From: Streptomyces sp. Ru73 | Lineage (GTDB): Bacteria > Actinomycetota > Actinomycetes > Streptomycetales > Streptomycetaceae | Assembly (NCBI RefSeq): GCF_002920575.1 | Contig: NZ_PQSQ01000089.1 | Location: 1-32,714, forward strand | DNA: 32,714 nucleotides | Direction: 5' to 3' | Part shown: piece by piece, positions 1 to 7,379 of the stretch | Layout of the letters: each line of letters opens with the position of its first letter | Position numbering within the stretch: the first letter of the stretch is position 1 | Notes under the pieces: model-generated | Told to the model about the DNA's origin: nothing | Databases searched by the model: none | Seen by the model: only the letters and a program-made list of their open reading frames with translations | Program-made: the position numbers and the translations under genes

Positions 1-168
1 GAGGTTGACGGCGCGGCCCTGCACGACGCTGTCGGCCGCGCGGCGGATCTGGGCCGGTCCGGCGAAGTTGGCCATGCCGCGCTCGGGGTGCTCGGTGAAG
101 AGGTGCCAGCTGGAGCCGGCGGGCGCGTCGGTGCGTTCGGCGAGCTGTCGGTAGGTGGGCAGGGGCAC
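1..168 (-). CDS. Cyclase family protein (kynurenine formamidase-like), N-terminal part
   Basis: The first 56 codons of a minus-strand gene run off the left edge. The start is a GTG behind an AAGGAAA ribosome-binding site that overlaps the stop of iclR, so the two are probably co-transcribed. The peptide opens LPTYRQLAERTDAPAGSSWH and continues with a segment rich in small residues that I recognise as the N-terminus of actinobacterial cyclase-family (PF04199) metal-dependent hydrolases. The HxGTHxD metal motif that would prove it lies outside the window. Members hydrolyse or cyclise small acids and amides, such as formylkynurenine. Placement after a permease and a dehydrogenase/aldolase fusion suggests a catabolic hydrolase, but the substrate cannot be told. 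Confidence 0.7.
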   Translation of the reverse strand, partial: MPLPTYRQLAERTDAPAGSSWHLFTEHPERGMANFAGPAQIRRAADSVVQGRAVNL

Positions 169-183
169 GTGGGCGGTTTCCTT

Positions 184-936
184 TCAGGGGCAGCGGGCCG
201 CGATCGCGTCGGCCGCCCTGCGCACTTCGCCGATGAGGCGGGTGTGGTCGTCCTCGGTGACCTCGCCGCTGGACCCGGTGACGCTGAGGGCACCGAGGAC
301 GTCGTCGGCGCGGCGGATGGGCGCGCTGACGGCGGTGACGTGGAGGACGCGTTCGCTGAGGGAGACGGCGTAGCCGTCCTGCGCGACCCGGCGGAGGTCG
401 GCGGCCAGGTCGTCGGCCGTGACCTGCTCGCCGGAGACGCGGGTGAAGGGGGCGGACCGGGCGAGGAGGGCGTGGAGTTCGGTCTCGGGGAGCCAGGCGG
501 CCAGGGCCTTTCCGGCGCCGAGGTGCAGGGGCAGCTTCTCGCCGATGGGCAGTTGGTAGCGCAGGGGGTTGCGGCCCTGGACGCGGGCGATGAGGACGCG
601 GGCGAGGGCGACGCGTACGTACAGGCTGGCCGTCAGGCCGGTGGTGGCGGCCAGTTCCTGCAGGACGGGCAGGGCGACCTGGCTGAGGCGGTTGTTGACC
701 AGGAAGGCGTGGGCGGTGGCCACGGAGGCGGGCCCGGCGACGTACCCGGCGTCCTCCTTGGCGGCGTAGCCGCGCTCGACGAGGACGTTGAGGATGCGCT
801 GGGCGGTGGCCACGTGCAGGTCCGCGCGGCGGGCGACCTCGCTCAGGCGCAGCGGCTGCCGGGTGTCCTCCAGGACGCCCAGGACGTCGAAGGCCCGGTC
901 GAGGGAGCGCATGGGGGAGGCGGACGCGGTGGTCAT
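184..936 (-). CDS. IclR family transcriptional regulator
   Basis: A 250-residue protein with an N-terminal winged helix-turn-helix (about residues 10-70, containing LSEVARRADLHVATAQRIL) and a C-terminal IclR effector domain (about 80-245) with the usual LPLHLGAGKALAAWLP segment. The start chosen is the ATG with AGGAG seven bases upstream. An in-frame extension to 1026 would add 30 low-complexity residues and run through the operator-like palindrome, so I reject it. IclR proteins are dimers that bind short palindromes and respond to small organic acids. Here the gene sits between a cyclase-family gene and a permease/dehydrogenase-aldolase unit, and matching palindromes lie before it and before the fusion gene. 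It is the probable regulator of this cluster and of itself. Confidence 0.92.
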   Translation of the reverse strand: MTTASASPMRSLDRAFDVLGVLEDTRQPLRLSEVARRADLHVATAQRILNVLVERGYAAKEDAGYVAGPASVATAHAFLVNNRLSQVALPVLQELAATTGLTASLYVRVALARVLIARVQGRNPLRYQLPIGEKLPLHLGAGKALAAWLPETELHALLARSAPFTRVSGEQVTADDLAADLRRVAQDGYAVSLSERVLHVTAVSAPIRRADDVLGALSVTGSSGEVTEDDHTRLIGEVRRAADAIAARCP

Positions 937-972
937 CGAAGGGCTCCTGGATGGTCTGCTCGGCGCGCGGAC

Positions 973-995
973 GTCTTGATAAGACTTCTCAGTCT
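973..995 (-). promoter_or_regulatory. Putative IclR operator, copy 1
   Basis: On the plus strand TGATAA-GAC-TTCTCA occupies 977-991, embedded in overlapping inverted repeats GTCTT/AAGAC and AGACT/AGTCT. The same TGATAA-N3-TTCTCA pattern recurs before the dehydrogenase-aldolase fusion gene. It lies 41 bases before the iclR start, downstream of a weak promoter candidate on the minus strand (TTGTGC, 17 bases, CAGACT), which fits autorepression. Binding by the adjacent IclR protein is inferred. Confidence 0.55.
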
Positions 996-1007
996 GCGAG
1001 CAGGGAG

Positions 1008-1025
1008 TGGATCGCACAAGATCCA
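1008..1025. other. Small inverted repeat between the 92-residue protein gene and iclR
   Basis: TGGATC-GCACAA-GATCCA forms a six-base-pair hairpin with a six-base loop just past the stop of the upstream gene. It could weakly attenuate read-through or be part of the iclR promoter region. No T-tract follows on either strand. Confidence 0.3.
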
Positions 1026-1042
1026 TCCAGGCAGCGCGGGCC

Positions 1043-1321
1043 TCATTCCGAGGGGTGCGTGGCGACGGCCTGCTCGGGGGCCCGGCCGGCGGCGTCCGCC
1101 GGGTTCTCCTCCGGCCTGCCGTAGGAGAGCACGAAGGAGAGGATGCCGCAGACGCTGGCGGCGACGCAGGTGGACGGCTGGGCGCCGCTCTGCACCTCCG
1201 CCACCCATCGGGCGTCGCCCAGGACGACGCCGAGGGCCTGGCCGACGACGATGACGAGGCCGCCGGTCAGGAAGACGACGATGCCGAGGCGGAAGAGCGG
1301 TTGCAGCAGACGGTGCGTCAT
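1043..1321 (-). CDS. Small two-helix membrane protein, putative transporter accessory subunit
   Basis: The 92-residue product has a long hydrophobic helix at about residues 9-34 (RLGIVVFLTGGLVIVVGQAL) and a second at about 48-66, then a polar alanine/glutamate-rich tail. The start is ATG, 16 bases after the stop of the permease gene, so the two are clearly co-transcribed. I recognise no family. A small membrane protein directly after a TRAP large permease gene usually is the DctQ small subunit, but DctQ proteins have four helices and about 160 residues. At most this would be a reduced or unrelated accessory subunit. The cellular role is unknown. Confidence 0.72.
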   Translation of the reverse strand: MTHRLLQPLFRLGIVVFLTGGLVIVVGQALGVVLGDARWVAEVQSGAQPSTCVAASVCGILSFVLSYGRPEENPADAAGRAPEQAVATHPSE

Positions 1322-1337
1322 GGCACGGCCTTTCGGT

Positions 1338-2675
1338 TCAGACGGGCAGCACGCCGGTGGCCACGCCGGCGCCGATGAGCAGGATGGGGACGCAGTAGTA
1401 CGTGGCCAGCGGCAGGAACGTGCGGGCGGGGTCGACGCCCGCGATGCCGCTGGCGACGTAGATCGGGGCGCCGGACGGGGGTGAGGCGCCCTCGGTCGAG
1501 GCGAAGATGAGGACCGCGACGCAGGCGGTGGCGGGCGGCACGCCGGCACCGACCAGTGAGGAGACCGCGACGGGGCCGATGGCGGCCATGGTGGCGCTGG
1601 CGGTGAGCGGAATGGCCACGCCGACCACGAGGACGCCGACGATCAGAGCCATGGCCCACGGCGGTGCGTCCACGCCGGCCAGCAGGTCGGTCAGCTGCCG
1701 CGGCAGTCCCAGCTCTCCCAGGACGTTGGAGGCGGAGAAGGCGGCCACGATGGTGACGCCGATGACGCCGAACTGCGGGGCCGCGCCGCCCAGTACCCGC
1801 CACCACTCGCGTCCCGTGCGCGGCAGGTGGTGCCTGCCCAGGATGAGCACGGTGGCGATGAGCAGGACCGGTATCCAGGTGATCAGGCTGATGGCGTCCG
1901 ACATCTTCGTGCCGACCCACTCGCCCAGCGCACCGCCGGAGGGCCCTCTGGTCAGCAGGAGCGGCACCACGATCCCGACGAACAGGAAGAGGCTCGTCCA
2001 GCCGGCGCGCAGGCTGGTGCGCAGCGGCAGCAGGTCGGCGCGGTCCATGGGCTGCACCTTGTGGCGGCGCACCATGACGAAGGCGGCGACGAGGCGGTAG
2101 CCCAGGCACCACAGGCCGCCCAGGAACAGCGGCAGGACGATGTCGTCGGTGGTGGCCAGGGACGCCACGCCGGCCGTTCCCATGAGGATGAACATCGTGG
2201 AGCTGAAGGGGAAGGTGACGCCCATGCCGGCGCCGCCGGCCGCGACGGTGGCCGCGAGTTCGCCGCTCACCTTGGAGCGTTTCATCCAGGGGATCGTCAC
2301 CGACCCGACGGCGGCGGTCACCGCGGCACCGACGTGCGCGATGGCGCCGAAGACGCCGGCGGCGACGGTGGAGGTGTAGACGGGTCCGCCGCGCAGCCGT
2401 CCCAGCAGGGAGTTGAGGATGCCCAGCAGCTGGTCCAGTACGGGGGTGCGGGCGAGCAGGTAGCTCATGAAGACGAACGCCAGCGCGGCGAAGGTGACCT
2501 CCTCCTGCATCGCCTCGGCGAAGCCGCGCCACATGACGTGCCCGATGTCGCCGCCGGCGAACAGGCCCGTGACGACGAAGCCGACGATCAGCGCCTCGCC
2601 GATGTTGCGCTTGAGGACGGCGTTCCAGACGATGATGGCCGCGATGTAGCAGCCCAGTGCCCATACGGCGGTCAT
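1338..2675 (-). CDS. TRAP-type large permease (DctM-like, ion transporter superfamily)
   Basis: A 445-residue polytopic membrane protein with about a dozen hydrophobic segments. The C-terminal block EGASPPSGAPIYVASGIAG followed by a hydrophobic YYCVPILLIGAG stretch resembles the conserved end of TRAP DctM permeases (PPxG...A.IAG...P). The FGAIAHVGAAVTAAVGSVTI region and the glycine-rich AAGGAGMGVTFPFSS segment fit the two pseudo-repeats of that fold. TRAP systems import organic acids with a periplasmic binding protein and a small membrane subunit. No binding-protein gene is seen here. The ATG overlaps the upstream stop (ATGA) and has an AGGAGG site, so it is translationally coupled to the fusion enzyme gene. 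An organic-acid substrate for that enzyme is the natural guess. Confidence 0.8.
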   Translation of the reverse strand: MTAVWALGCYIAAIIVWNAVLKRNIGEALIVGFVVTGLFAGGDIGHVMWRGFAEAMQEEVTFAALAFVFMSYLLARTPVLDQLLGILNSLLGRLRGGPVYTSTVAAGVFGAIAHVGAAVTAAVGSVTIPWMKRSKVSGELAATVAAGGAGMGVTFPFSSTMFILMGTAGVASLATTDDIVLPLFLGGLWCLGYRLVAAFVMVRRHKVQPMDRADLLPLRTSLRAGWTSLFLFVGIVVPLLLTRGPSGGALGEWVGTKMSDAISLITWIPVLLIATVLILGRHHLPRTGREWWRVLGGAAPQFGVIGVTIVAAFSASNVLGELGLPRQLTDLLAGVDAPPWAMALIVGVLVVGVAIPLTASATMAAIGPVAVSSLVGAGVPPATACVAVLIFASTEGASPPSGAPIYVASGIAGVDPARTFLPLATYYCVPILLIGAGVATGVLPV

Positions 2676-4063
2676 GATGCTCCTCCTGGTGCGGCGGCGG
2701 CCGTGGCGCGGATGCCGGCGCGCCGGCGGGCTTCCTCGGCCTCCACCTCGCGCGCGGCGGCAAGAACGGTAGCCGCGCGCTCGGCCGGGACGACCGCGAC
2801 GCCGTCGCCGTCCCCCGCCACCAGGTCACCGGGCCGGCAGACCACGCCGCCGACGGCGACCGGCACCCCGACCCGCCCCGGCCCGAACTTGTACGGGCCG
2901 GCGGGGGTGACGGCGCGCGCCCACACCGGGAAGCCCATCTCGGCGAGTACGTCCACGTCGCGCGCCGCGCCGTCCAGCACCATGCCGACCACGCCGCGGG
3001 CCCGGGCGCGCTCGGCGATCAGCTCGCCGACCAGTGCACGGGAGACGTCGCCCTCCCCGTTGACGACCAGGATGTCGCCGGGTTGGGCGACCTTGACCGC
3101 CTCGTGCAGGGCGTGGTTGTCACCGGCCCGGGTCCACACCGTCAGCGCACGGCCGACGGCCCGCGCGCCCGGCCACAGCGCGCTGATACCGGAGTCCAGC
3201 AGCCCCAGCCGCTCGGTGGCGTCGCCGATGTTCGCCGTCGGCAGTCCCGCGTACGCGGCCAGCACCTCGGGCGTCAGGCGGGAGGTGTCCCGCAGGCCCT
3301 CGGGCCGGCCGGCGAGGGCGTGCAGTTCGCCGACGGCCCGCGCGAGTCCGGCGTCGAGGCCGAGGTCGGCCAGCAGGTCGGCGGCGGCCGACACCTCACG
3401 CGCCCGCCGCTCGGCGTGCTTGTACGTGCCGTCGTACAGGCGGTCCAGCGCGGCCCCGCCGTCCGCCAGCTCCCCGGCGATCTGCCGGCGGACCCAGTGC
3501 TCGTCGCCGGCAGCCCGGCCCGCTTCCACCGCCGTCACGATGAGGGCGCCGAGCCCCTTCATGAAGAGGCTGCGCAGCAGCTTGCGTGCCGAGGCGGCGC
3601 CGGGGTCGGCGCCCAGGTCCTCCACCGGGGCGCCCAGCGCGCCGAAGTGGGCGGCGACCGAGGGGGCTCCGGGGCCGCTGGTGACCAGTGCCGTGCGGTG
3701 GCGGTACTTCGGCACCGAACCGATCACGGAGACGTCGGCGAAGGCCGCGCCGGAGGACTCGGCGATCACCTCGGCGATCTGCCGCTTCAGCTCGGGGGCT
3801 GCCGCGTTCATGTCCGCGTAGACGGCCGTCGCGCGCAGGTGGGGTGCCGCTTCCCGGGCGACGGCCAGCGACGCCTTGGCGCCCGTCAGGCCGAGTACCA
3901 GGTCGCAGTCGCGTACCGCGTCCGCCGCGGTGGCCGCGCGCTCGACGCCCTCCGGGGTGGGGACGTCCGCCGGGTCGAAGCCGGCCACCTGTCGGCCGTT
4001 TTCCACGAATCCCCGCGCATACAGGGCGCCGGCCTCGCCCAATCCCAGAATGCCGACCTTCAT
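2672..4063 (-). CDS. Fusion: NAD(P)-dependent 6PGDH/HIBADH-like dehydrogenase (DUF1932) with RraA-type aldolase domain
   Basis: This 463-residue protein joins two enzymes. Residues 1-165 form a Rossmann domain with GLGEAG at 7-12. Residues about 155-255 form the helical DUF1932-type domain, with Lys161 in GAASARKLLRS at the place of the beta-hydroxyacid dehydrogenase catalytic lysine. Residues about 260-450 are an RraA/HMG-CHA aldolase domain: Glu347, then 20 residues, then Arg368-Asp369 in LDGAARD, matching the acidic-x20-R-D metal and pyruvate site of class II pyruvate aldolases. A plausible chemistry is oxidation of a branched hydroxy acid followed by retro-aldol cleavage or beta-decarboxylation. 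The start is the ATG with AAGGAG six bases upstream; two upstream in-frame ATGs lack such a site. A palindrome matching the one before iclR lies in its promoter. Confidence 0.85.
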   Translation of the reverse strand: MKVGILGLGEAGALYARGFVENGRQVAGFDPADVPTPEGVERAATAADAVRDCDLVLGLTGAKASLAVAREAAPHLRATAVYADMNAAAPELKRQIAEVIAESSGAAFADVSVIGSVPKYRHRTALVTSGPGAPSVAAHFGALGAPVEDLGADPGAASARKLLRSLFMKGLGALIVTAVEAGRAAGDEHWVRRQIAGELADGGAALDRLYDGTYKHAERRAREVSAAADLLADLGLDAGLARAVGELHALAGRPEGLRDTSRLTPEVLAAYAGLPTANIGDATERLGLLDSGISALWPGARAVGRALTVWTRAGDNHALHEAVKVAQPGDILVVNGEGDVSRALVGELIAERARARGVVGMVLDGAARDVDVLAEMGFPVWARAVTPAGPYKFGPGRVGVPVAVGGVVCRPGDLVAGDGDGVAVVPAERAATVLAAAREVEAEEARRRAGIRATAAAAPGGAS

Positions 4064-4094
4064 TCCCGCTCCTTCAGCCATTGCGATTCTCATA

Positions 4095-4115
4095 GAGTGA
4101 TAACTTTTCTCACTC
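4095..4115 (-). promoter_or_regulatory. Putative IclR operator, copy 2
   Basis: Plus-strand TGATAA-CTT-TTCTCA at 4098-4112 is the same pattern as at 977-991, here extended by flanking GAG and CTC so that arms of nine bases pair with one mismatch. It is an AT-rich island in very GC-rich DNA, 31 bases before the start of the fusion gene, where a repressor would block transcription. Assignment to the IclR protein is inferred from the shared motif. Confidence 0.6.
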
Positions 4116-4175
4116 AGTGCGGGAGGATGGTGCTTGGGCGGGGCGAGCGCGTCAAGAGCCGATGAATGATCGATC

Positions 4176-4213
4176 AAAATTGCCCTGCCTCGCCGGGGAC
4201 GAGACAGGGCAAA
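4176..4213 (-). terminator. Rho-independent terminator of the LacI-TauE unit
   Basis: Arms TTGCCCTGCCTC (4180-4191) and GAGACAGGGCAA (4201-4212) pair with one mismatch around a nine-base loop. On the minus strand the stem is followed by TTTT and an AT-rich stretch. It lies 18 bases past the exporter stop, so it terminates that transcript before the fusion-gene promoter. Confidence 0.8.
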
Positions 4214-4230
4214 GAGGGTGCCGCGGCCGC

Positions 4231-5022
4231 TCAGGAAGCGGTGGCGTCCCGCCACAGGCTCCAGGCCAGGGCGAGGCCGGCCAGGGCCACGGCGACGCGG
4301 AGCGGGGTTTCGGGTACGCGGCGTACGACCGCCGGGCCGATCCAGGCGCCGACCAGGCAGCCGAGGCCGAGGGCGAGCGCCGCTCCCCAGTCGACGGGGG
4401 CGAGGAAGGCGTAGGCGACGGCCGCGGTGACGTTGGCGGCGCCGGTGGCGATGTTCTTGACGGCGTTGGTCACCGGCAGCGGTTCGGCGGCCGACAGCGA
4501 GAGCACCGCCAGCATCAGCACGCCGGCCGCGGCGCCGAAGTAGCCGCCGTACAGCCCCACCAGCAGTACCGCGCAGGCCACCGGCAGCCGGGGCACGGCG
4601 GCCGGGTCGGGCGAGTGCCGGGCGATCAGCCGCCGCAGCGGCTCGCGCGCCAGGATCAGTACCGAGCCGAGCGCGATGAGCCACGGTACGGCCAGCTCGA
4701 ACGCGGACGACGGGGTGCCCAGGAGCAGGGCGGCACCGATGGCACCGCCGAGCGCCGCGAGGGAGGCCAGCCGGACCAGCCGGCGGCGCTGCCCGCGCAG
4801 CTCGGCGCGCGAACCGGCGGCGGTGCCCACGGTGTTGGAGAAGAGGGCGACGGTGTTGGTGACGTTGGCGGCGACCGGCGGGAGCCCCGCCGCGAGCAGC
4901 GCGGGGTAGCTGAAGAGCGAGGCCAGTCCGGCGATGGAGCCGGCGAGTCCGGAGGCGACCCCGGCCGCGAGGAGCAGCAGCGCGGAGCCGAGGCCGGGGT
5001 GTGCGGTGATCAGTTCTGCCAT
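4231..5022 (-). CDS. TauE/SafE family membrane exporter
   Basis: A 263-residue membrane protein with about eight hydrophobic helices in two halves. Each half carries the family's glycine-rich entry: LAGSIAGLASLFSYPALLAAG near residue 25-45 and GLYGGYFGAAAGVLMLAVLS near 155-175, followed by the TNAVKN segment. These are hallmarks of PF01925, whose members export sulfite, sulfoacetate or other organic anions after catabolism. The ATG lies 13 bases inside the end of the upstream LacI-type gene, so translation is probably coupled. Co-transcription with that regulator and divergence from dioxygenase and dehydrogenase genes suggest export of an anion released by that pathway. The substrate is not visible in the sequence. 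Confidence 0.85.
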   Translation of the reverse strand: MAELITAHPGLGSALLLLAAGVASGLAGSIAGLASLFSYPALLAAGLPPVAANVTNTVALFSNTVGTAAGSRAELRGQRRRLVRLASLAALGGAIGAALLLGTPSSAFELAVPWLIALGSVLILAREPLRRLIARHSPDPAAVPRLPVACAVLLVGLYGGYFGAAAGVLMLAVLSLSAAEPLPVTNAVKNIATGAANVTAAVAYAFLAPVDWGAALALGLGCLVGAWIGPAVVRRVPETPLRVAVALAGLALAWSLWRDATAS

Positions 5023-6053
5023 GCGAGCGGGCTCCCGGGCGGCATGTTGTACGGCGTGACCACCTGGATCGGCGACGGCAGTGAAGAGACCTCGCCGGGC
5101 AGTGCCTTGTGGGCGCGCATGATGGTCTGGCAGGCGCGGCGCATGTCCTGCCGCAGGTCGTGGTGGAGGACGGCGGAGACGCGCCGGGCGCGCAGCAGGC
5201 GGGTGTTGTCCTGGTCGAGGTCGTGGGCGATGAACACCGCGCATTCGCGGCCGAGTTCCTCGAACGCTGCCACGGTCGCCGCGTTGCCGCCGCCCATCGA
5301 GTACACGGCGTTGATGGCCGGGTCCCGGCGGAGCGCCGCGAGGGCGAGGTCGTACTGGGTGGCGTCGAGGCCGTCGCTGTCGGTGACCTCGACGAGGGCG
5401 CGGTGCGGCTGGGTGTTGCGGATGGCGCTGCGGAAGCCCATCTCGCGCTCCTCCTCACCGCGGAAGAAGCCACGGCTGATGGTGGTGAGCACGTTGCCGG
5501 GGCGCTCGCCCAGCCACTGGCCGACGAGGTAGGCGGCGGTGGCGCCGGCGGCCCGGTTGTCGATGCCGACGTAGGCCAGGCGCGCGCTGCTGGGCAGGTC
5601 GGTCACCAGGGTGACGACGGGGATGCCGGCCGCGACCAGCCGTTCCACGGCGGCGCCGACCTCGGGCACGTCCGGGGCCTTGAGGATCACGCCCTGGGAG
5701 CCGCGCTTGGCGATCTTGTCGAGGGTCTTGACCAGGTCCGGCGCCGCCCCGGTCTCCCGGAAGTGGAAGCGCGAGCGCACCACCGCCGGGTGCAGGGACG
5801 GCAGTTCGGCCTCCAGCGCCTCCCGCACGGCCGTGGAGAACCGCTTCGGCGCCTGCATCACGATGTCGACCATGAAGGTGCGCCCGCCGATGCGAACCTG
5901 CGTCCGCTGGCGGTCCAGGTCCTTGATGGCCTGGTGCACCTCCATGACGGTGCTCTCCCGTACACCGCCGCGCGCGTGGAGCACCCGGTCGACGGTGGCC
6001 TCGCTCAGCCCGGCCTGCCGGGCGATCTCCCTGATCGGATAGGGGTGTCGCAT
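5010..6053 (-). CDS. LacI family transcriptional regulator with sugar-binding-like effector domain
   Basis: The 347-residue protein starts with a LacI helix-turn-helix (IREIARQAGLSEATVDRVLH, residues 8-27) and hinge region, then a periplasmic-binding-protein-like domain with the usual YVGIDNRAAGATAAYL and SMGGGNAATVAAFEE segments. The recognition helix reads SEATVDRVLH instead of the usual SxxTVSRVLN, so operator choice may be unusual. It faces the PhyH/SDR genes across 108 bases and is followed by a TauE exporter that overlaps its end. It most likely controls both directions in response to a sugar-like ligand. Confidence 0.9.
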   Translation of the reverse strand: MRHPYPIREIARQAGLSEATVDRVLHARGGVRESTVMEVHQAIKDLDRQRTQVRIGGRTFMVDIVMQAPKRFSTAVREALEAELPSLHPAVVRSRFHFRETGAAPDLVKTLDKIAKRGSQGVILKAPDVPEVGAAVERLVAAGIPVVTLVTDLPSSARLAYVGIDNRAAGATAAYLVGQWLGERPGNVLTTISRGFFRGEEEREMGFRSAIRNTQPHRALVEVTDSDGLDATQYDLALAALRRDPAINAVYSMGGGNAATVAAFEELGRECAVFIAHDLDQDNTRLLRARRVSAVLHHDLRQDMRRACQTIMRAHKALPGEVSSLPSPIQVVTPYNMPPGSPLAWQN

Positions 6054-6161
6054 GACTCTTTCCAGGGAAGGGTGAGGGCTTTTTGATGGTCCGCTGAGGA
6101 TTGTATGAGGTTGATCGGCTCATCAGACTGACAGCGGAGCAAGGGCGAAGGAAGGAGCACC
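6054..6161. promoter_or_regulatory. Divergent promoter region between LacI-type regulator and PhyH gene
   Basis: 108 bases separate two divergent starts. The palindromic TGATCGGCTCATCA (6112-6125; TGAT-nn-GC-nn-ATCA) has a central GC step, as LacI-family operators often do, and lies 36 bases before the PhyH start. I see no convincing -35/-10 pair. The AT-rich TTTTTGATGG and GGATTGTATGAGG stretches are the likeliest promoter elements. The dioxygenase gene itself has a good GGAAGGAG ribosome site. Confidence 0.45.
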
Positions 6162-7340
6162 ATGTCCCTCACGGCGGCGGGCACGCGCGTCTGGCTGAGC
6201 GAGGACAACTGCGACCTGGCGGAGTTCCGTGCGCTGGTCACGCAGACCACCGACCCGGACGACCACCCCGCGGCCGACGGGGTGGAGCAGAACGTCCTCC
6301 GCTACGACAGCGGCCGGCTCCGGGAGCGCGCCGGCACGCCGGAGGGGCGCAGGGCCGTCCAGGCCGAGCTGGTCCGCGCCCTGCTCGACGGCCCCGGCAT
6401 CGTGGTCCTCCGGGGCGCCTTCCCCGACCCGGCCGTCGTGGACCGGGCGACCGCGGCGTTCCGGGCGCTGATCGAGGAGGAGCGCGCGTCGGGCGCGGCG
6501 CGCGGCGACCACTTCGCGAAGCCGGGCGCCAACGACCGGGTGTGGAACGCGCTGGGCAAGCTGGCCGTCCGTGCGCCGGAGGCGTTCGCCGACTACTACG
6601 CCAACGACATGCTGGCGCTGACCGCCGAGGCGTGGCTCGGCCCGGCCTACCAGGTGACTTCGCAGCTCAACGTGGTCAACCCGGGCGGCGCCGCGCAGCG
6701 CGTCCACCGCGACTACCACCTCGGCTTCCTCTCCCAGGAGCAGGCCGCCGCCTATCCCGCGCACGTCCACCGCCTCTCCCCCGCCCTCACCCTCCAGGGC
6801 GCCGTCGCGCACTGCGACATGCCGGTGGAGTCCGGGCCGACGCTCTATCTACCGCACTCGCAGAAGTACGAGCCCGGTTACCTGGCCTGGCGCCGCCCGG
6901 AGTTCCAGGAGTACTTCGAGGAGCACCATGTGCAGCTGCCGCTGGCCAAGGGCGATGCGGTGTTCTTCAACCCCGCCCTCTTCCACGCCGCCGGCCACAA
7001 CCGTTCCACCGGCATCAGGCGCATGGCCAATCTCCTGCAGCTCTCCTCCGCCTTCGGCCGCGCCATGGAGAGTGCCGACCGCGAGGCGATGGCCGAAGCC
7101 GTCTTCCCGGTTCTGCTCCGCCGTAAGGCCGAGGGCGTCGGCGAGGACTGGCTGCACCGGGTGATCGCCGCCACCGCCGAGGGCTATCCGTTCCCCACCG
7201 ACCTGGACCTCGACGCGCCGGTCGGCGGCCTGGCCCCGCCCTCCCAGGCCGACACCCTCCGGCAGGCCGTGGCGGAGGAATGGTCACCCGGCCGGCTCCG
7301 CCGGGAACTGCGCGCGGGCGCGCGGCGCCGCCGGGCCTGA
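6162..7340 (+). CDS. Phytanoyl-CoA dioxygenase (PhyH) family Fe(II)/2-oxoglutarate oxygenase
   Basis: The 392-residue protein carries the iron facial triad: His182-x-Asp184 in VHRDYHLGF and a distal histidine in the LFHAAGHN segment (His275 or His279), followed by NRSTGIRR, whose arginine would bind the 2-oxoglutarate carboxylate. Segments TSQLNVVNPGG before the HxD and VESGPTLYLPHSQKYEPGY after it fit the PhyH double-stranded beta-helix. Such enzymes hydroxylate small molecules or cleave C-P and C-S bonds. It is longer than many PhyH proteins (about 280-300), with extra N-terminal and basic C-terminal sequence. A short-chain dehydrogenase gene follows after 39 bases, which could oxidise the hydroxylated or aldehyde product. 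The substrate is unknown. Confidence 0.87.
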   Translation: MSLTAAGTRVWLSEDNCDLAEFRALVTQTTDPDDHPAADGVEQNVLRYDSGRLRERAGTPEGRRAVQAELVRALLDGPGIVVLRGAFPDPAVVDRATAAFRALIEEERASGAARGDHFAKPGANDRVWNALGKLAVRAPEAFADYYANDMLALTAEAWLGPAYQVTSQLNVVNPGGAAQRVHRDYHLGFLSQEQAAAYPAHVHRLSPALTLQGAVAHCDMPVESGPTLYLPHSQKYEPGYLAWRRPEFQEYFEEHHVQLPLAKGDAVFFNPALFHAAGHNRSTGIRRMANLLQLSSAFGRAMESADREAMAEAVFPVLLRRKAEGVGEDWLHRVIAATAEGYPFPTDLDLDAPVGGLAPPSQADTLRQAVAEEWSPGRLRRELRAGARRRRA

Positions 7341-7379
7341 GACGACAGCAGCCACCACCTCCAGGGAGACACAGCGATC

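Noticed and set aside
937..1026. Thirty-residue N-terminal extension of the IclR protein
   Set aside because: It has no ribosome site, is low in IclR-like content and would cover the operator palindrome; the ATG at 936 has AGGAG at the right distance.
2672..5473. A 933-codon minus-strand open frame covering the fusion gene and running through the TauE and LacI genes
   Set aside because: Only the last 463 codons have protein-like sequence; the rest is arginine/proline-rich shadow of two real genes and crosses a terminator and a promoter.
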